Position numbers and translations under genes: made by a program. Below, in pieces: positions 20,761-33,300 of a stretch of DNA of 64,000 nucleotides (position 1 is its first letter; every line of letters starts with the position of its first letter). The notes under the pieces were generated by a model. It worked only from the letters and a program-made list of their open reading frames with translations. It ran no database searches and was not told the DNA's origin. This DNA is from Narthecium ossifragum (Eukaryota > Streptophyta > Magnoliopsida > Dioscoreales > Nartheciaceae). The stretch lies in NCBI GenBank assembly GCA_963920575.1, contig OY986965.1, positions 11,174,290-11,238,289 on the forward strand, given 5' to 3'.

Positions 20761-23313
20761 CTACTTGAAATGGGCAATCTCCTTCACGTAAATGCTCCAA
20801 CCCTCGGCACGTTTGTCATGACCACGAACCCAACTTCTGGCTACAGGTGGCATCGGACTCCCCAGGTGCATATGCAACATCACAAAGTGAGAGGGCACGT
20901 AACCAATCACAATGACTGACCGAGCTTCCTTCGGAGGTGGCGGACTCGGTAGTGGTAGGAAGGTCAGACATTGGGCTTGCGATAAGTGAACAAGGACCAC
21001 GGAGTAACGCGAAGCAATGAGAGGACCCATATCTGGCATGGTCATCCAATGCGCAGTCGGAGGGAACTCATCAAAGCACGATAGTCTCGTATTGAGCTCC
21101 TCAACCCTCTCTGTCCCCTCGATATACAATTTACCATACTCCTCGGCGTGAGCTATCAGCTCACCGAGGAGGTCCCTTCGCACCTGGGCTCAGTTGTCCT
21201 CGCCAAACTGCATGAGCCCAGCTACTGCCCTGAAACCACAATTGCCATCAGATCTCACATCTGTAATATTCTCAATGTACGGCTACAACTGAACTGGGAA
21301 CTCGTTTATGTACTGGCTACATATGGCAGTGGGACGGGCCTTGGCCGCTGATCGAGTCCGTGCCACCCTCTGTGATGGCTTCTTCTCCGTATGTACCTTG
21401 GCCCTTGCTGTGGTTATATGAGTAGCCTCTATTACCGGTGGAACTAACACTGCTGATGAGTTGCTGTCCTTAAAAGAAGAGACGTACTCGAACGCGGAAG
21501 GGTCACGACGTGTGGAGGCTTCGGCCTTCTTTTCCTTTGCACTAGGATGACCACGCGTCCGTAACTTGACATCTGGCTCGAGGACGTAGGTGCACTATGG
21601 TTGCCCAAGTTCCTTGAGCTTCCTCAAAATATGCGCCTTACCCACTTCATCTGACGAATTGAATCGGGCATCGATATGGCCATACTCGGTCGTGATCTTC
21701 AACCCAGGAGTTGTGTTAGGCTTTGTGGCTGAAAGGTCAAGCTTTCTCCAGTGGGCCTTTATGCACGCTAGTGGAATAGCACGGCCTTCTTGTTTGTATC
21801 CAGCAATTTCATGGGCACACGGCAAGCCATGGGTACGTTTCACCTGGCAGCCACAACTGGCTGCGTCCACACCAATGTAATCTGCCCGCTCAGTCTCGGG
21901 ATGCACAATTTCCAATGCATGCCTTGATATAAAACCTCTCAGCTCACGAAATAGTGCAAGCTTGAGTTTGTGCTGCACAAAATGTTTGCTTTTCTCGAAG
22001 GAAGCAAGAATCGCCGTGTGCTGCCCTTGGATTAATTGGTGAATTGTCTTCCATGATGTGTCAAAACTGCAATTGGCTGCTCCCAGATACCGTTTTAACT
22101 TCGCATGTGCACTTTCTACCCTGTTTGTAGTAGTGTTCCCAAAATGCATATAGCAATCTGTCCATGCAGCCACAAACTTCTCATTGTACTTATTTAGCCA
22201 TGAGTCCTTGATATACTCAATGGCTTTTGGGTATCCCATAAAAGTGCGCTCAAAGTGTTGGAGGTTCACGGTATAAGCATCCCCGGTAGGTGAGGATACC
22301 ACCAAATTCCACGTACACAAGAATGAATTCCACTTCTCAGTGGTTTCGAACGTCTTGCGACAGTTGGCGAGGATATTAGTGCCGATATGCCATTTGCAGA
22401 GCATGTGATTCATTTTCGGAAATACGCGCTCTACTGCATTCATCAAGGCCAAGTCTCTATCTGTCACGATAACTCGCGGCTTCACACATCCATCCATCAG
22501 ATCATTCAGCTTGTCTAGAGCCCATGAGTAAGTGCCTTCCGTCTCAGACTGGAGATATGCAAAGGCCGCTGCATATGTGAGATTCGTTGATGTAGCTCCA
22601 ACTATTTCAAGTAGCGGGAGACGGTACTTGTTACTTTTGTACGTGCAATCCATAACCAGGACCTCTGGAAAGACACGCAATAACTCCACCGATGTAGGGT
22701 GTGCCCAGAAGATGCTCTGAACACAAGACGTGGCTTCGTCGGTTGTGTGCCACTCAACGTACCCACTCTCGTGCAGATGGTGCAGGAGAGACTGCATCTC
22801 CGATCTCCCCGCTCTCTCAACAACTCTATGCTTTGCCCGGGCGTTGTATATGTTCTTCATTGTTGACACATTCGATATATTGTGTGCCTGGATAGTATTC
22901 AATATGTCTCTTGGCTTTATCAAGCGCTCTGACATAGCAACCATCATGACCTCCTCTGAGGATGATAGTCTCCCGGCATATGAGTGGCCTTCGAGGTGTC
23001 TTGCATGTGGGTGATTGTGCACCCCACACACCACCCTCACCATCCAGTCATCATCAGATGGGAGCTTCACTGCCTTCAGTTTAAATGGACATCCACATTT
23101 CTTTGTGCTGGTTTCCACTGTCTTTCTTTCTGCACCCTTGGTTGTCAACTTCCTCGGCTTCTTGCCCTGCTTCTCTCTATACTTGGCCGAGCTCCTATAC
23201 TTCCCACTTCTCTCACATGCAAACGTTAGCCTTGCCCTTCTACCAGGTCCTGCTGCCTCGGAGTGTTGGATCACCACTACTAGTCCATTTTGCCTCCAAT
23301 CTCTTGAACCCAA
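20761..23313 (-). pseudogene. MULE transposase (FAR1-like) fused to an OTU-like protease domain
   Basis: A single frame spans 851 codons. The first 572 are open; then TAG at 21595, TAG at 21283 and TGA at 21190 interrupt it. Residues 30-110 form a FAR1-type DNA-binding domain (C73, C75, C96, H99, H101). The MULE catalytic core follows with D222 (VMDCTYKSNK), D285 (VIVTDRDLAL) and E400 (NRVESAHAKL). A SWIM zinc finger has C487, C489, C499 and H501. Past the first stop come a basic linker (TRGHPSAKEKK, STRRDPSAFEYV) and an OTU-like cysteine protease domain with DGNC (21238-21249) and a later HFV histidine (about 20887). OTU or ULP1 domains are known in some plant MULE proteins. A further N-terminal exon near 23445-23535 is likely. 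The open first part could still bind and cut, but the fusion is broken. Confidence 0.85.
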
Positions 23314-23599
23314 TGGATAAGAGTTTCCCGGCTGGAAAATATCTGCACTTGCACCATTGAATCAGTGTTAGCCCTGTATGTAAATGCACTGAACGTAAAT
23401 ACAAATAATAATGTAATTAAATATCTCATTTAAAATACATACCGTGGGGGTCGTAAAGGCCTCCGAAAAGTCCTGAACAATAGCATTTCCGACAGCGCTA
23501 TCGGCAGTAGAAACATACGCCTGGAGTGTGAACCCATATCGTCAATGATCTAATCAAGCTAGTATGGCGTAATATTTCATAAAATAGCGTGCCTTGACA

Positions 23600-23825
23600 A
23601 TGTTCGGTTGATTAAAACTGAAAATAATCAATTATTTCGGTTAAGCTCAACCGAAAGAGTGTATAATGTTCGGTTTAATCCAACCGAAAATGTATAAATT
23701 ATTCGGTTGGACTAAACTAAACGCATTTGTAAGTTCGGTTGGAATAAATCGAACATATCAGTAAAGTTCGGTTATATGAAACCGATATAATTTATATGTT
23801 TCGGCTTCGTATAGCCGAACATATA
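23600..23825. repeat. TTCGGTT/AACCGAA hairpin cluster, right MULE subterminal
   Basis: At least six imperfect TTCGGTT...AACCGAA pairs lie in about 220 bp of AT-rich DNA. They are the counterpart of the tandem repeats at the left end. Confidence 0.8.
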
Positions 23826-24326
23826 CATATAATTCAGTCATACCAGTCCGAACTCAAGCAGCCGGGGATCTTGAAAATTATGCTCGAGAACACAACGAGG
23901 AAGGAGAAGTTGTACCTTTTCAGCAGGACTTTGGTCCTTGTCTTCTCCATCCGAATCCCACGACGCCTTACCCGACACCATTTGAAGCCCTACGCCTCCG
24001 TTAGAGCAAACACTATGGAGAGGGAAGGTGAGGAGCAACCTGAGGAGTAATGTGGCTATGGGAGGGAAGTATGGGGCAATGCCTCACCTTGGAGAGAGGG
24101 GTTTTAGAGTTAGGGAGAAGAGGAAGTGGTGATGGCAGCTTCGTTAGAGGTTGAAGGAGGAGTGGGGTGAGGAAGGGGGTGTGCTTAGAAGAACATGAAT
24201 AGGGAGGATGATGGTGAGTTTAGAAGAACATGAATAGAAGGGTAGTTTAGACTTTTCATATAAAGGTAGTGGGATGTATTGAAAGAATTATAGGTGTATA
24301 TAGAATCACCCAAAACAAAAACCAAA

Positions 24327-24341
24327 AACAAGAGGTAAGCC
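24327..24341. repeat. Right copy of 15-bp LINE target-site duplication
   Basis: AACAAGAGGTAAGCC, identical to 5909-5923, follows the A-rich tail of the LINE. Only 56 bp separate it from the VPS18 start codon at 24398. Confidence 0.8.
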
Positions 24342-24397
24342 TAACCTATACCACATGAAGAGTTAAATCCAACACCCCACCTCGAGGTTTCGGTGCC

Positions 24398-27300
24398 ATG
24401 GACTTCTCCGGCGTGGGCGTCGGTGGAAACGTCTTCTCGGTGGACCTCCTGGAGCGGCATGCCGCTAAGGGTCATGGCTCCATCACCTCGATGGCTGCCG
24501 GTAACGACGTCATACTCCTCGGCACCTCCAAGGGCTGGGTTATCCGCCATGACTTTGGCGCCGGCGACTCCTATGGTGCCGTATTCCTGTCGTCACCGAT
24601 TCTCGTTCCCTCTCTGTTTCGGTATCGCGATCTGTAATTCTTGGCTTTTGTCTCAGATATGGACTTCTCCGGTGGCCGAGCAGGCGACCAGCCGGTGCAC
24701 CGGGTGTTCGTGGATCCTGGGGGGAGCCATTGTGTTGCCACTGCCATCCATAACACTGGGGCGGAGACCTATTACACTCATGCGAAGTGGACAAAGCCAC
24801 GGCCCATCGCCAGACTCAAGGGACTGGTTGTGAATGCGGTGGCCTGGAACCGGCAGCTGATCACGGAAGGTGTGCACTTTCTTTCCTCTTGGGTAATGTT
24901 GTGGGTTGCCTGGAATCCTTTGAATTGCAGATAGCATTTAAAGATCATGCAATCGGAATATGAGACTGGCTGGAATTCGATAGAAGAATTTGATTTATGA
25001 ATAATCAGCATGCAATTCATCTGAATTATAAGGTGCTTATGTTATTTTATTTAAAAAATGGAACAAAAAAAAAACACTTTTAGTGAAAGAAATGTAAACT
25101 TGATCTTGTGTCAAGCTACCTAGTTTTGCTTTTCTAGCCTGTAATATCAGCAAAGCATATACATAGGTCAAAACCATCCTAAAGGGTATATCTCCATATC
25201 AGGGAGTGAAAAAGTTAATCACCTTTAGTTTTATTTTATGTGATAAGAAAAGATCTAACATTTAATTGGTAATTTATATCTGTTAAACTGAAACACTCGG
25301 TTTTAAATAATGGCATTTGGGCTTGATTATTTGGATTCAGCATCAACGAGGGATGTCATTCTTGGAACTGAGAACGGGCAGATATATGAGATGGCAGTTG
25401 ATGAGGTGGATAAGAAGGAGAAGTATGTAAGGCCTTTGTTTCAGCTGACTGAGCTCCCTGAAGGCATCATGGGTCTGCAGGTGTTGTAGAAATATGGATT
25501 TCATTGTTTGGTTCTTGTTAGATATGCTGCACTATATGTTTCTGATGTGCTGATTTTGGTGGTTGTCCTGTGCTTTTCTTGGTGCCAATTTTGCAGATGG
25601 AAACTGCTGCTATAGGCAATGCTATGAGGTATCATGTGATGGCAGTTACGCCTACACGCCTTTATTCCTTTACTGGCATTGGATCACTTGATGTAAGCGT
25701 CTCTCAGTCTATTGGACAATGTGTGTTGCCTTTATTAAGTTAGGTTGCAGTGTTAACTGTTTTCATGTGTGAATCTTTGAAGTTTGGAAATCATGCTTAC
25801 AGCAAATTAGTCATCACTATGCTTGATTTTGTGTGGTTGTTTGTCATAACAGTAACATTTTGCAGACAGTGTTTGCTAGCTACTCGGATCGTGCAGTACA
25901 TTTCATGGAGCTTCCAGGAGAAATACCAAATAGGCAAGTATTTTAAGTCGCCCTGGCGTGGAGCTAACTTATATTGTGAAGTTCTCCATCTTTTCTATGC
26001 CAATTTTTATGTTGAAATGCTTGTTAGACTATCTTCCTATCAACCTTTTTCTTGTATCACATGGATATGAATGTGCTTTGTTTTTGAAAATTGTAAAGGT
26101 GTAAGTAGAATATCTGGAGTTGTTGAGTGTGTTTTGCAGTAAGCGATCCTGTCTTCATAGTTGAATGCTAGTTACATGCTTTGAGGTCTCATCCTTCATG
26201 ATGGGAATATCATGCGTCGGTGACCCATTTTCCCTTCTTGACTAACATTAGTGCTGCAAGTGGGTGCAAAATTGGGATAAAAAGATACTCGTGGATTTGG
26301 CACAATATCATATTCCAGCATATGACTTTGCATTATTTCTTTTACTTACTACTATATTTTGGATATGTGAGTTTGCATCTTTGTTTTAAGTTTTTACCGT
26401 TTCTTTTTCCTATTGATGTTTATGGAGAACACATGAAGTGAGATGAAATGGAGAACCTTCCTGATTATCACGGATGACTTCAGATCTTGGTTATAGCCAG
26501 TACTTCGATTTTGTGATAAGATAGTTAGTCTTTTGGCCTTTTGAGCTAAAGATGTGTGTATGGTATAAATTCCCGAAAAAATTTGATTAACTTTTTAACT
26601 TGATACACAGTGAACTACATTTCTTTATAAAACAAAGAAGGGCCAGACATTTTGCTTGGCTTTCGGGAGCTGGTATCTACCACGGTGAACTAAATTTTGG
26701 AGCACAACATAGGTAAGTCATCTTTTTTTCATTTCTAACATGAATACCTAGCAAATACCCTGCTTTTGGAAATGTACATGGTGATGATTTCGCTAGTTTC
26801 CTAGTTCCTTTCCATGTGGTGCCAATTTATGCTACTACTAACTTCAAGTCTATTGTGTAGGTCAACAGGTGGAGATGAAAATTTTGTTGAGAACAAGGGC
26901 CTCTTGGATTACTCGAAATTAAGTGAAGCTGGTGAAGCAGCAGTTAAGCCAAGATCTTTAGCAGTGTCTGAATTTCACTTTTTACTTCTTATCAGTGACA
27001 AAGTTAAAGTAAGAACTCTTAAGCTTTCATAAATATTTTATTGTTTCACTGACAATAGCATTTCTTATTAGTAATACATTAGATGCAAACAAGATCACCT
27101 TATAATAGTGCTATAAAGCAATTTCTGTCATTGCTTTGTACAAAACCATAGTTACCATTAATATACAATTGGAAATTTTGTTATACAATTGGTGAAATCA
27201 TGGATTTGCAAGCTACCACTGAAGCTTCACAATTTGGCATTTAGTAACTGTAAAGGCCAGATGGCAGGAAGAAAAATTCGCCATGTAACGACCCAAATCC

Positions 27301-30300
27301 TGAAGAGGAAAATCTCATCCTCTAATATGAGACGAAACACACTAACTAACAAAGTTTAAACTAAAATAAAGATCTCATTCGAAAAAAAAAACTCTTACTG
27401 ACAATCAAAATAAGCCAATTCTTTGGAAAAGAGAAAGTGGCTAACAAGCAACTCGGACCTCAAACTGAAACAACCTTCTTAGAAAGCCAACATAAAACTT
27501 ATTAAAAGCCGAAAGAAGCTATAAACTAGTCCTAAACTCTTCTTTTCTTTACTCCCATCCCCGCGCCTACGCAGAATCTTCAGTATCTGAAAAAAAAACA
27601 TCTATCTCATGAGCATAAAGCCCAGTAGAAAACAACAGATAATAGAATGATATCCAGACAAAAGTGTTCGCAAAACAATAACTGAATTAAAGCACATCAC
27701 TTGAGAAAGAGAGTAATCACACTTCATTAAACTTAAAAGCTGAACCTTTCATGACCATAAATCACACTTAAAGCTCTTGCATGACATAAACTTCTATGTA
27801 TGATATAATGAGATGCATCTTTTTGGCTCTATTGTCGAGTACTATAGCGGTGTCTGGTGCTAGCACCCCACGTGCACTTGAGATAACTTTCGTTACTCAT
27901 GCTAGCATAAGGTCGAGCCTCGGCTCTTTCGGACTCAAAACACTCAGACCCACAGTTGGTCTCGACCAAACAGTGAAACCTTAGAAGTACTCATCCTTAG
28001 CTGCCCAGCCGTGACAACTAAGGACATCTCAGATCTCATTCCACCTTGGTGACAACTTCTTAATAGCAATATGCATGATCGTGCATTCATATGAGATGCT
28101 ATGCTTCAAAACTTGATATTATAAACTCATTAGTCGACGCACGTTAATGAATCAGAAGTAATACGAAAGTCTGAAACTAGTATACACTACTAAACGGACA
28201 TAAACTTAACATAAAATATAATACTTGCATAGTTAAGAATTGAAAATATGGAACATTATAAATCTGTAATAAACTTGACTTTAAAGACGTAGAAACTAGA
28301 AGACCGTATATTTAAGAGTCTAGCAATCTAACTGTTAAAAATCTGCATTTCAAAAATCTGCGATCTATTTCTGAAATTTGCAATATATCTAAAGGATATA
28401 ACCAAAACCAGTGAAAACTGCATAATAAGAAACTGAAAACTGGAACATTGTAAATCTGCTATAAACTAAACTTTAAAGATGCAGAAATTAGCAAACTGCA
28501 TATATACTAATCTGAAAAATCTGATGCATTATAATCTGTAACTTATCAGAAAAACGCAGTCACCCTAATTCAACATATGAAACCTAGAAAAGGTTCATTG
28601 GTTCTCTGATTTAATTAAACAACACTTGAATCCAACCTTATGATTAAGTCTAAAATTTGAAATCTGAAAATGAAGAAGCATATGAAATCTGAATCATGAA
28701 ACTTAGAAATCTGAAATCTGAAACAAGAATCTGAAATCTAAAAATAAGGATATGAAATCTGAAAACAAGAAGTTAGGATATGAAATCTCAAATCTGAAAC
28801 CCTAATCTAAAGCTGAACCATAAAATGAATAACATTTAAGTTAGGTTATCATTCAATACTTGTGTACCTACCTTACTTGTCCTTCAAAAGCCCTAGTGTT
28901 GAACCCTTACAACCAGCCGAAAAGCCCCAAAGTTCTTTTGAACGAAGGATTTGAAGAAAGAGAGAAGAAAGATACGTATAAAACCCTAAAATAAAGGGTT
29001 GTGGCTTTTATATGAAATAGGAAATCTGGATTCTAATAATTAGAGTCCTAATGGATTCTAACCTAATCCAGTCGGTTATCTATAAGAACTTAACCACAAC
29101 TTTTAAATAGACTTAGTGACTAGACCTAATTCTACTTGGATTCAAACCAACTTATAGTTGCTGGGATTTTTGGTCTAAATAGTCTTAATCGACTCAAACT
29201 CTTACATTAGGTCTAAATGGATTCAAGTATTATTTAATTAAATTAGAGAACCAATGAACATTTTCTAGGTTTCATATGTTGAATTAGGGTGGCTGCGTTT
29301 TTCCGATAAGTTGCATATTATAATGCATCAGATTTTTCAGATTAGTATATATGTAGTTTGTTGATTTCTGCATATTTAAAGTTTAGTTTATAGCAGATTT
29401 GCAATGTTCCAGTTTTCAGTTTCTTATTATGCAGTTTTCACTGGCTTTGGTTATATCATTTAGATATATTGCAGATTTCAGAAATAGATCGTAGATTTTT
29501 GAAATGCAGATTTTTAACAGTTAGATTGCCAGACTCTTAAATATGCTGTCTTCTAGTTTCTACGTCTTTAAAGTTTAGTTTATTATAGATTTGTAATCTT
29601 TCATATTTTCAGTTCTTAACTATGCAGATTTTATATTTTCTGTTAAGGTTACATCCGTTTAGTAGTGTATACTAGTTTCAGACTTTCATATTACTTCAGA
29701 ATAATTAACGTGCGTCGACTCATGAGTTTACAATATCAAGTTTTGAAGCATAGCATCTCATATGAATGCACGATCATGCATATTGCTATTAAAAAGTTGC
29801 CACCAAGATGGAATGAGATATGAGATGTCCTTAGTTGTCACTGCTGGGCAGCTAAGGATGAGTACTTCTAAGGGTTCACTGTTTGGTCGAGACCAACAGT
29901 GGGTCCTGGCGTTTGAGTCCGAAAGAGCCGAGGCTCGACCATATGCTAGCATGAGTAAGGATAGTTATCCCAAGTGCACGTGGGGTGCTATCTAGACACC
30001 GCTATAGTACTTGGCGGTAGAGCCAAAAAGATGCATCTCATTATATCATGTATTGAAGTTCATGTCATGCAAGAGCTTTAAGTGTGATTTATGGGCATGA
30101 AATGTTCAGCTTTTAAGTTTAATGAAGTGTGATTACTCTCTTTCTCAAGTAATGTGTTTTAATTCAGTTATTGTTTTGCGAACACTTCTGTCTGGATATC
30201 ATTCTATTATATGTTGTTTCCTACTGGGCTTTATGCTCATGAGATAGATTTTTTTTTTTCAGATATCCAAGATTCTGCGTAGGCGCGAGAATGGGAATAA

Positions 30301-33300
30301 AAAAGAGAAGAGTTTAGGACTAGTTTATAGCTTCTTTCAGTTTTTAATAAGTTTTATGGTGCCTTTTTAGGAAGGTTGTTTCAGCTTGAGGTCCAAGTTG
30401 CTTGTTAGCCACTTTATCTTTTTCAAAGAATTGTTTTAGTTTGATTGTTAGTAAGAGGTTTTTTTTCTAATGAGATCTTTATTTTAGTTTAAACTTTGTT
30501 AGTCAGTGTGTTTCGTCTCGTCTCATGTTAGAGGATGAGGTTTTCCTCTTCGGGATTCGGGTCGTTACGTTTTGGAAATTTTGTTATGCAATTGGCGACA
30601 TCATGGATTTGCAAGCTACCACTGAAGCTTCGCAATTTGGCATTTAGTAACTGTAAAGGCCAGATGGCAGGAAGAAAATTTCGCTCATCATTTAAAATGA
30701 TCTATTGTGGACAATTGGTACCTGTTATAAATGAACTTATAAGGTAGGTGCCAAAAGCAAGACTCCCTAAATCAACTAAGCAAGGATATAAACAAGAAAT
30801 AGTTTATTTAGTTTTGAGCTGTACTCCTTGACTCCATGTTGGAATCAAGGTTCGAAGTTTCGGTTCTTGTATCAGTTTCAGTTCGAGCAAAATCCCGATA
30901 CGTTGCGTTAGTTTAAGTGGTTTCGGGCCCTAGTTTCGGGATCAGGAGGTCCCAAAACTCGATATGTTTTGGAGTTTTGGATTGGGATCGACCGAAACTT
31001 CAAACCATGGTTGGGATATGGTCTAGTGATGATGGTAATGTAAAACATATTTTATTTACAAGCTCATCTATTTTTAGGATTGAGTAGTTTCCAACAGGAG
31101 AAGAGGTACATTGTTAGTAAGCCTGAAAATTATGTAATTGGTAAGGGAAGATTAATTCTTAATGAATATAGAGCTGACCATGGATTATCATGCCGCTGGC
31201 ATGCTCCATAATGGTCGCTAGTATGGCCAGTCTGGGCACAGCCTGTGTCGATTGTCATGGGTTGTGCCGACACTAGAAGTATTGTGGCGATATCCTTTTG
31301 GCATGATGATCATTGGTCTGTGCCGACCATGATAACAAGTACAGAAATTCATGGAGCTAACAACTGATTGATGTTAGGCCAAAGGAAGAGTTTTTTTTCA
31401 TTGAGTTGAAGCTTATGATCTGGGCGGAAGCTGGGAGAGGATGACAGCAAATAAATGCTTATAAACAAATCGAGAATGTAGAGTTTTAGGATTTATTTAC
31501 GTTGTTTTGAAAATGAAACAATTCCATGAGCTATAATACACTTTTTTTATGCTTTGATTATCATGATTCATGAACATTGTTGGTGTTGTAAAAATGATTG
31601 AATTTTGCCTAAAGTGTTAGAAGTAGGTGCAGCTTATTGCTTTTAGGTAAAATCATTTCAAGTTAATTCATGTTTACAATGAACACTTGGTCTATGTAGT
31701 TTGGATGTTCATGCAGTCAATGTGTGGAATTTAGGCCCTCATATGTGGACATGGTGTGGAATCTGTGGATCACATATTTATCTTATTTTCTTTCTTTATT
31801 TGTACTTTCTTTCTTCAGTCCTTTACTGTGCCTGAGCATCCCTATTTGTAGGTTGTCAACAGAATTAGCCAGAAAATTGTGGAGGAATTAAAATTTGATC
31901 ATGCACCAGAGTCAGCTTCAAAAGGGATCTCTGGGCTTTGCAGTGATGCCACTGCTGGACTATTCTATGCATATGATGAAAGTTCGATATACCAGGTTAG
32001 AGTCCATCTAGTGACTTTAGCTGTATTAGGTTCATGTTGCCCCCTCTCACCTTTCTAAAGTATCCATATTATTGATGTTAGTCACATCTCAGGTCTCTGT
32101 TCACGATGAGGGCCGAGATATGTGGCAAGTTTACCTTGAAATGAAGGAATATGCAACTGCTTTAGCTCACTGTCGTAATCCATTCCAGAGGGATCAAGTA
32201 TATTTAACGCAGGTAAGTCCCTCACCATTTGGCTATGTAATTCTTCCTTATTGTAATAGTTTGCTCCATATCTTAAGCTGATATTTCTCTTGATCACAAA
32301 ACTTGTGTCTTCTCATTTAATTAATAGTGCTGTTTCATGTTTTACTGCCTTTTCTTATAAGCTTGTTTCGGATGCAATTCCCTGAAGAAGTTATCCTGCA
32401 GGCTGATGCTGCTTTTTCAACCAAAGATTTTTATAGAGCGGCTTCATTCTATGCAAAGGTGCAAACTCATCTCTTTTAATTCTCTTATGCAAGCTTCACA
32501 GGGAAAGACTCTCCTTAGGACAACTACTTGTATCATGTCTCTCTTGCTTAAGGACTGTTCCCTCGCTGACAACTACATTTTATTCAATTTGTTCTAGAGG
32601 GTCCTGGTAACAAATGGGCTTGTGGCTGCTGCAGTTAAATCCTTATTCATAGCACCTTCGTGTAACTTGCATTTTTCTTTTATCTTCCTGTCCCTTTAAC
32701 ATAAGTGTGCACCTCAGCAGAGTGTTTTGCAGTTTTGCACATTCATGCTGCTTTGTCCCCAATGATGTCGGTTCTATGCTTTTCCTACTAAATGTGTTTT
32801 GACATCCTCAGGAGTTCTTTTGCCACACATCTATGGGGTATTCTAATTTTGTCATGATTGCATTCCATGCGGCCTTCTGCCTTCTCTGCCATCCACATTC
32901 TAGATTAGTGCATTATCGTGAACTGTCTTATCGTTTTCTTTCACGCATACTAGTTTATTTGATACAACATTGTCATTTTGCTCATGATGTAAGTTGGAGA
33001 TACAGTTTCTATTAGCTGTATCTATGATTTTCTTACAGGATTTATGTCTAGCTTGCTTTTGCTGTATATATTGTCTGCTCGAATGAAACTATTGGCCTTT
33101 TACACTTCATTTCACTTTCTCATCCCTATTGACAAAGAACACGATACAGCACTGTGAGTGCCCCTGGTGGCTTAAGATCTGTTTTTGTAATGCATATTAG
33201 AAATTATGCCGATGTTACCATTATATAAGTCTTGATTAAGTTATTATAGCATTTATCCATGACAATCTCACAAGAGTTTTGTTTCGATGCAGATGAACTA

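Larger units (their letters stand above)
16928..24309. mobile_element. Mutator-like element (MULE) with PMD and transposase-OTU genes
   Basis: The ends are a perfect 27-bp inverted repeat: it starts GTGATTCTATATACACC at 16928 and its complement ends at 24309. Weaker similarity extends inward. Inside, a plus-strand plant-mobile-domain gene and a minus-strand MULE transposase converge on a central region with palindrome arrays. About 7.4 kb long. No clean 9-bp target duplication was found: the left flank is CTCATCCCA and the right CCAAAACAA. It lies at the junction of the LINE 3' end and its A-rich tail. Both genes carry disabling mutations, so this copy is probably nonautonomous now. Confidence 0.85.
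5924..24326 (+). mobile_element. 5'-truncated LINE, now interrupted by hAT, PIF-like, LTR and MULE insertions
   Basis: After removing the nested elements, the LINE consists of 5924-8049, about 95 bp at 16834-16927 and an A-rich tail at 24310-24326. The coding part runs on the plus strand: end of reverse transcriptase, zinc-binding region, RNase H. The tail (CAAAACAAAAACCAAAAA) precedes the right target copy, as expected for target-primed reverse transcription. The RNase H frame continues without a break from 8049 into 16834 and stops after about 16 codons at a TAA near 16865, which independently supports removing the hAT. 5924-6027 is not recognisably LINE and may be filler. The element is dead: it is truncated and carries several stops. 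Confidence 0.75.

Noticed and set aside
16919..24318. 9-bp target duplication for the MULE
   Set aside because: CTCATCCCA on the left and CCAAAACAA on the right do not match at any sensible offset. Reported as absent rather than forced.
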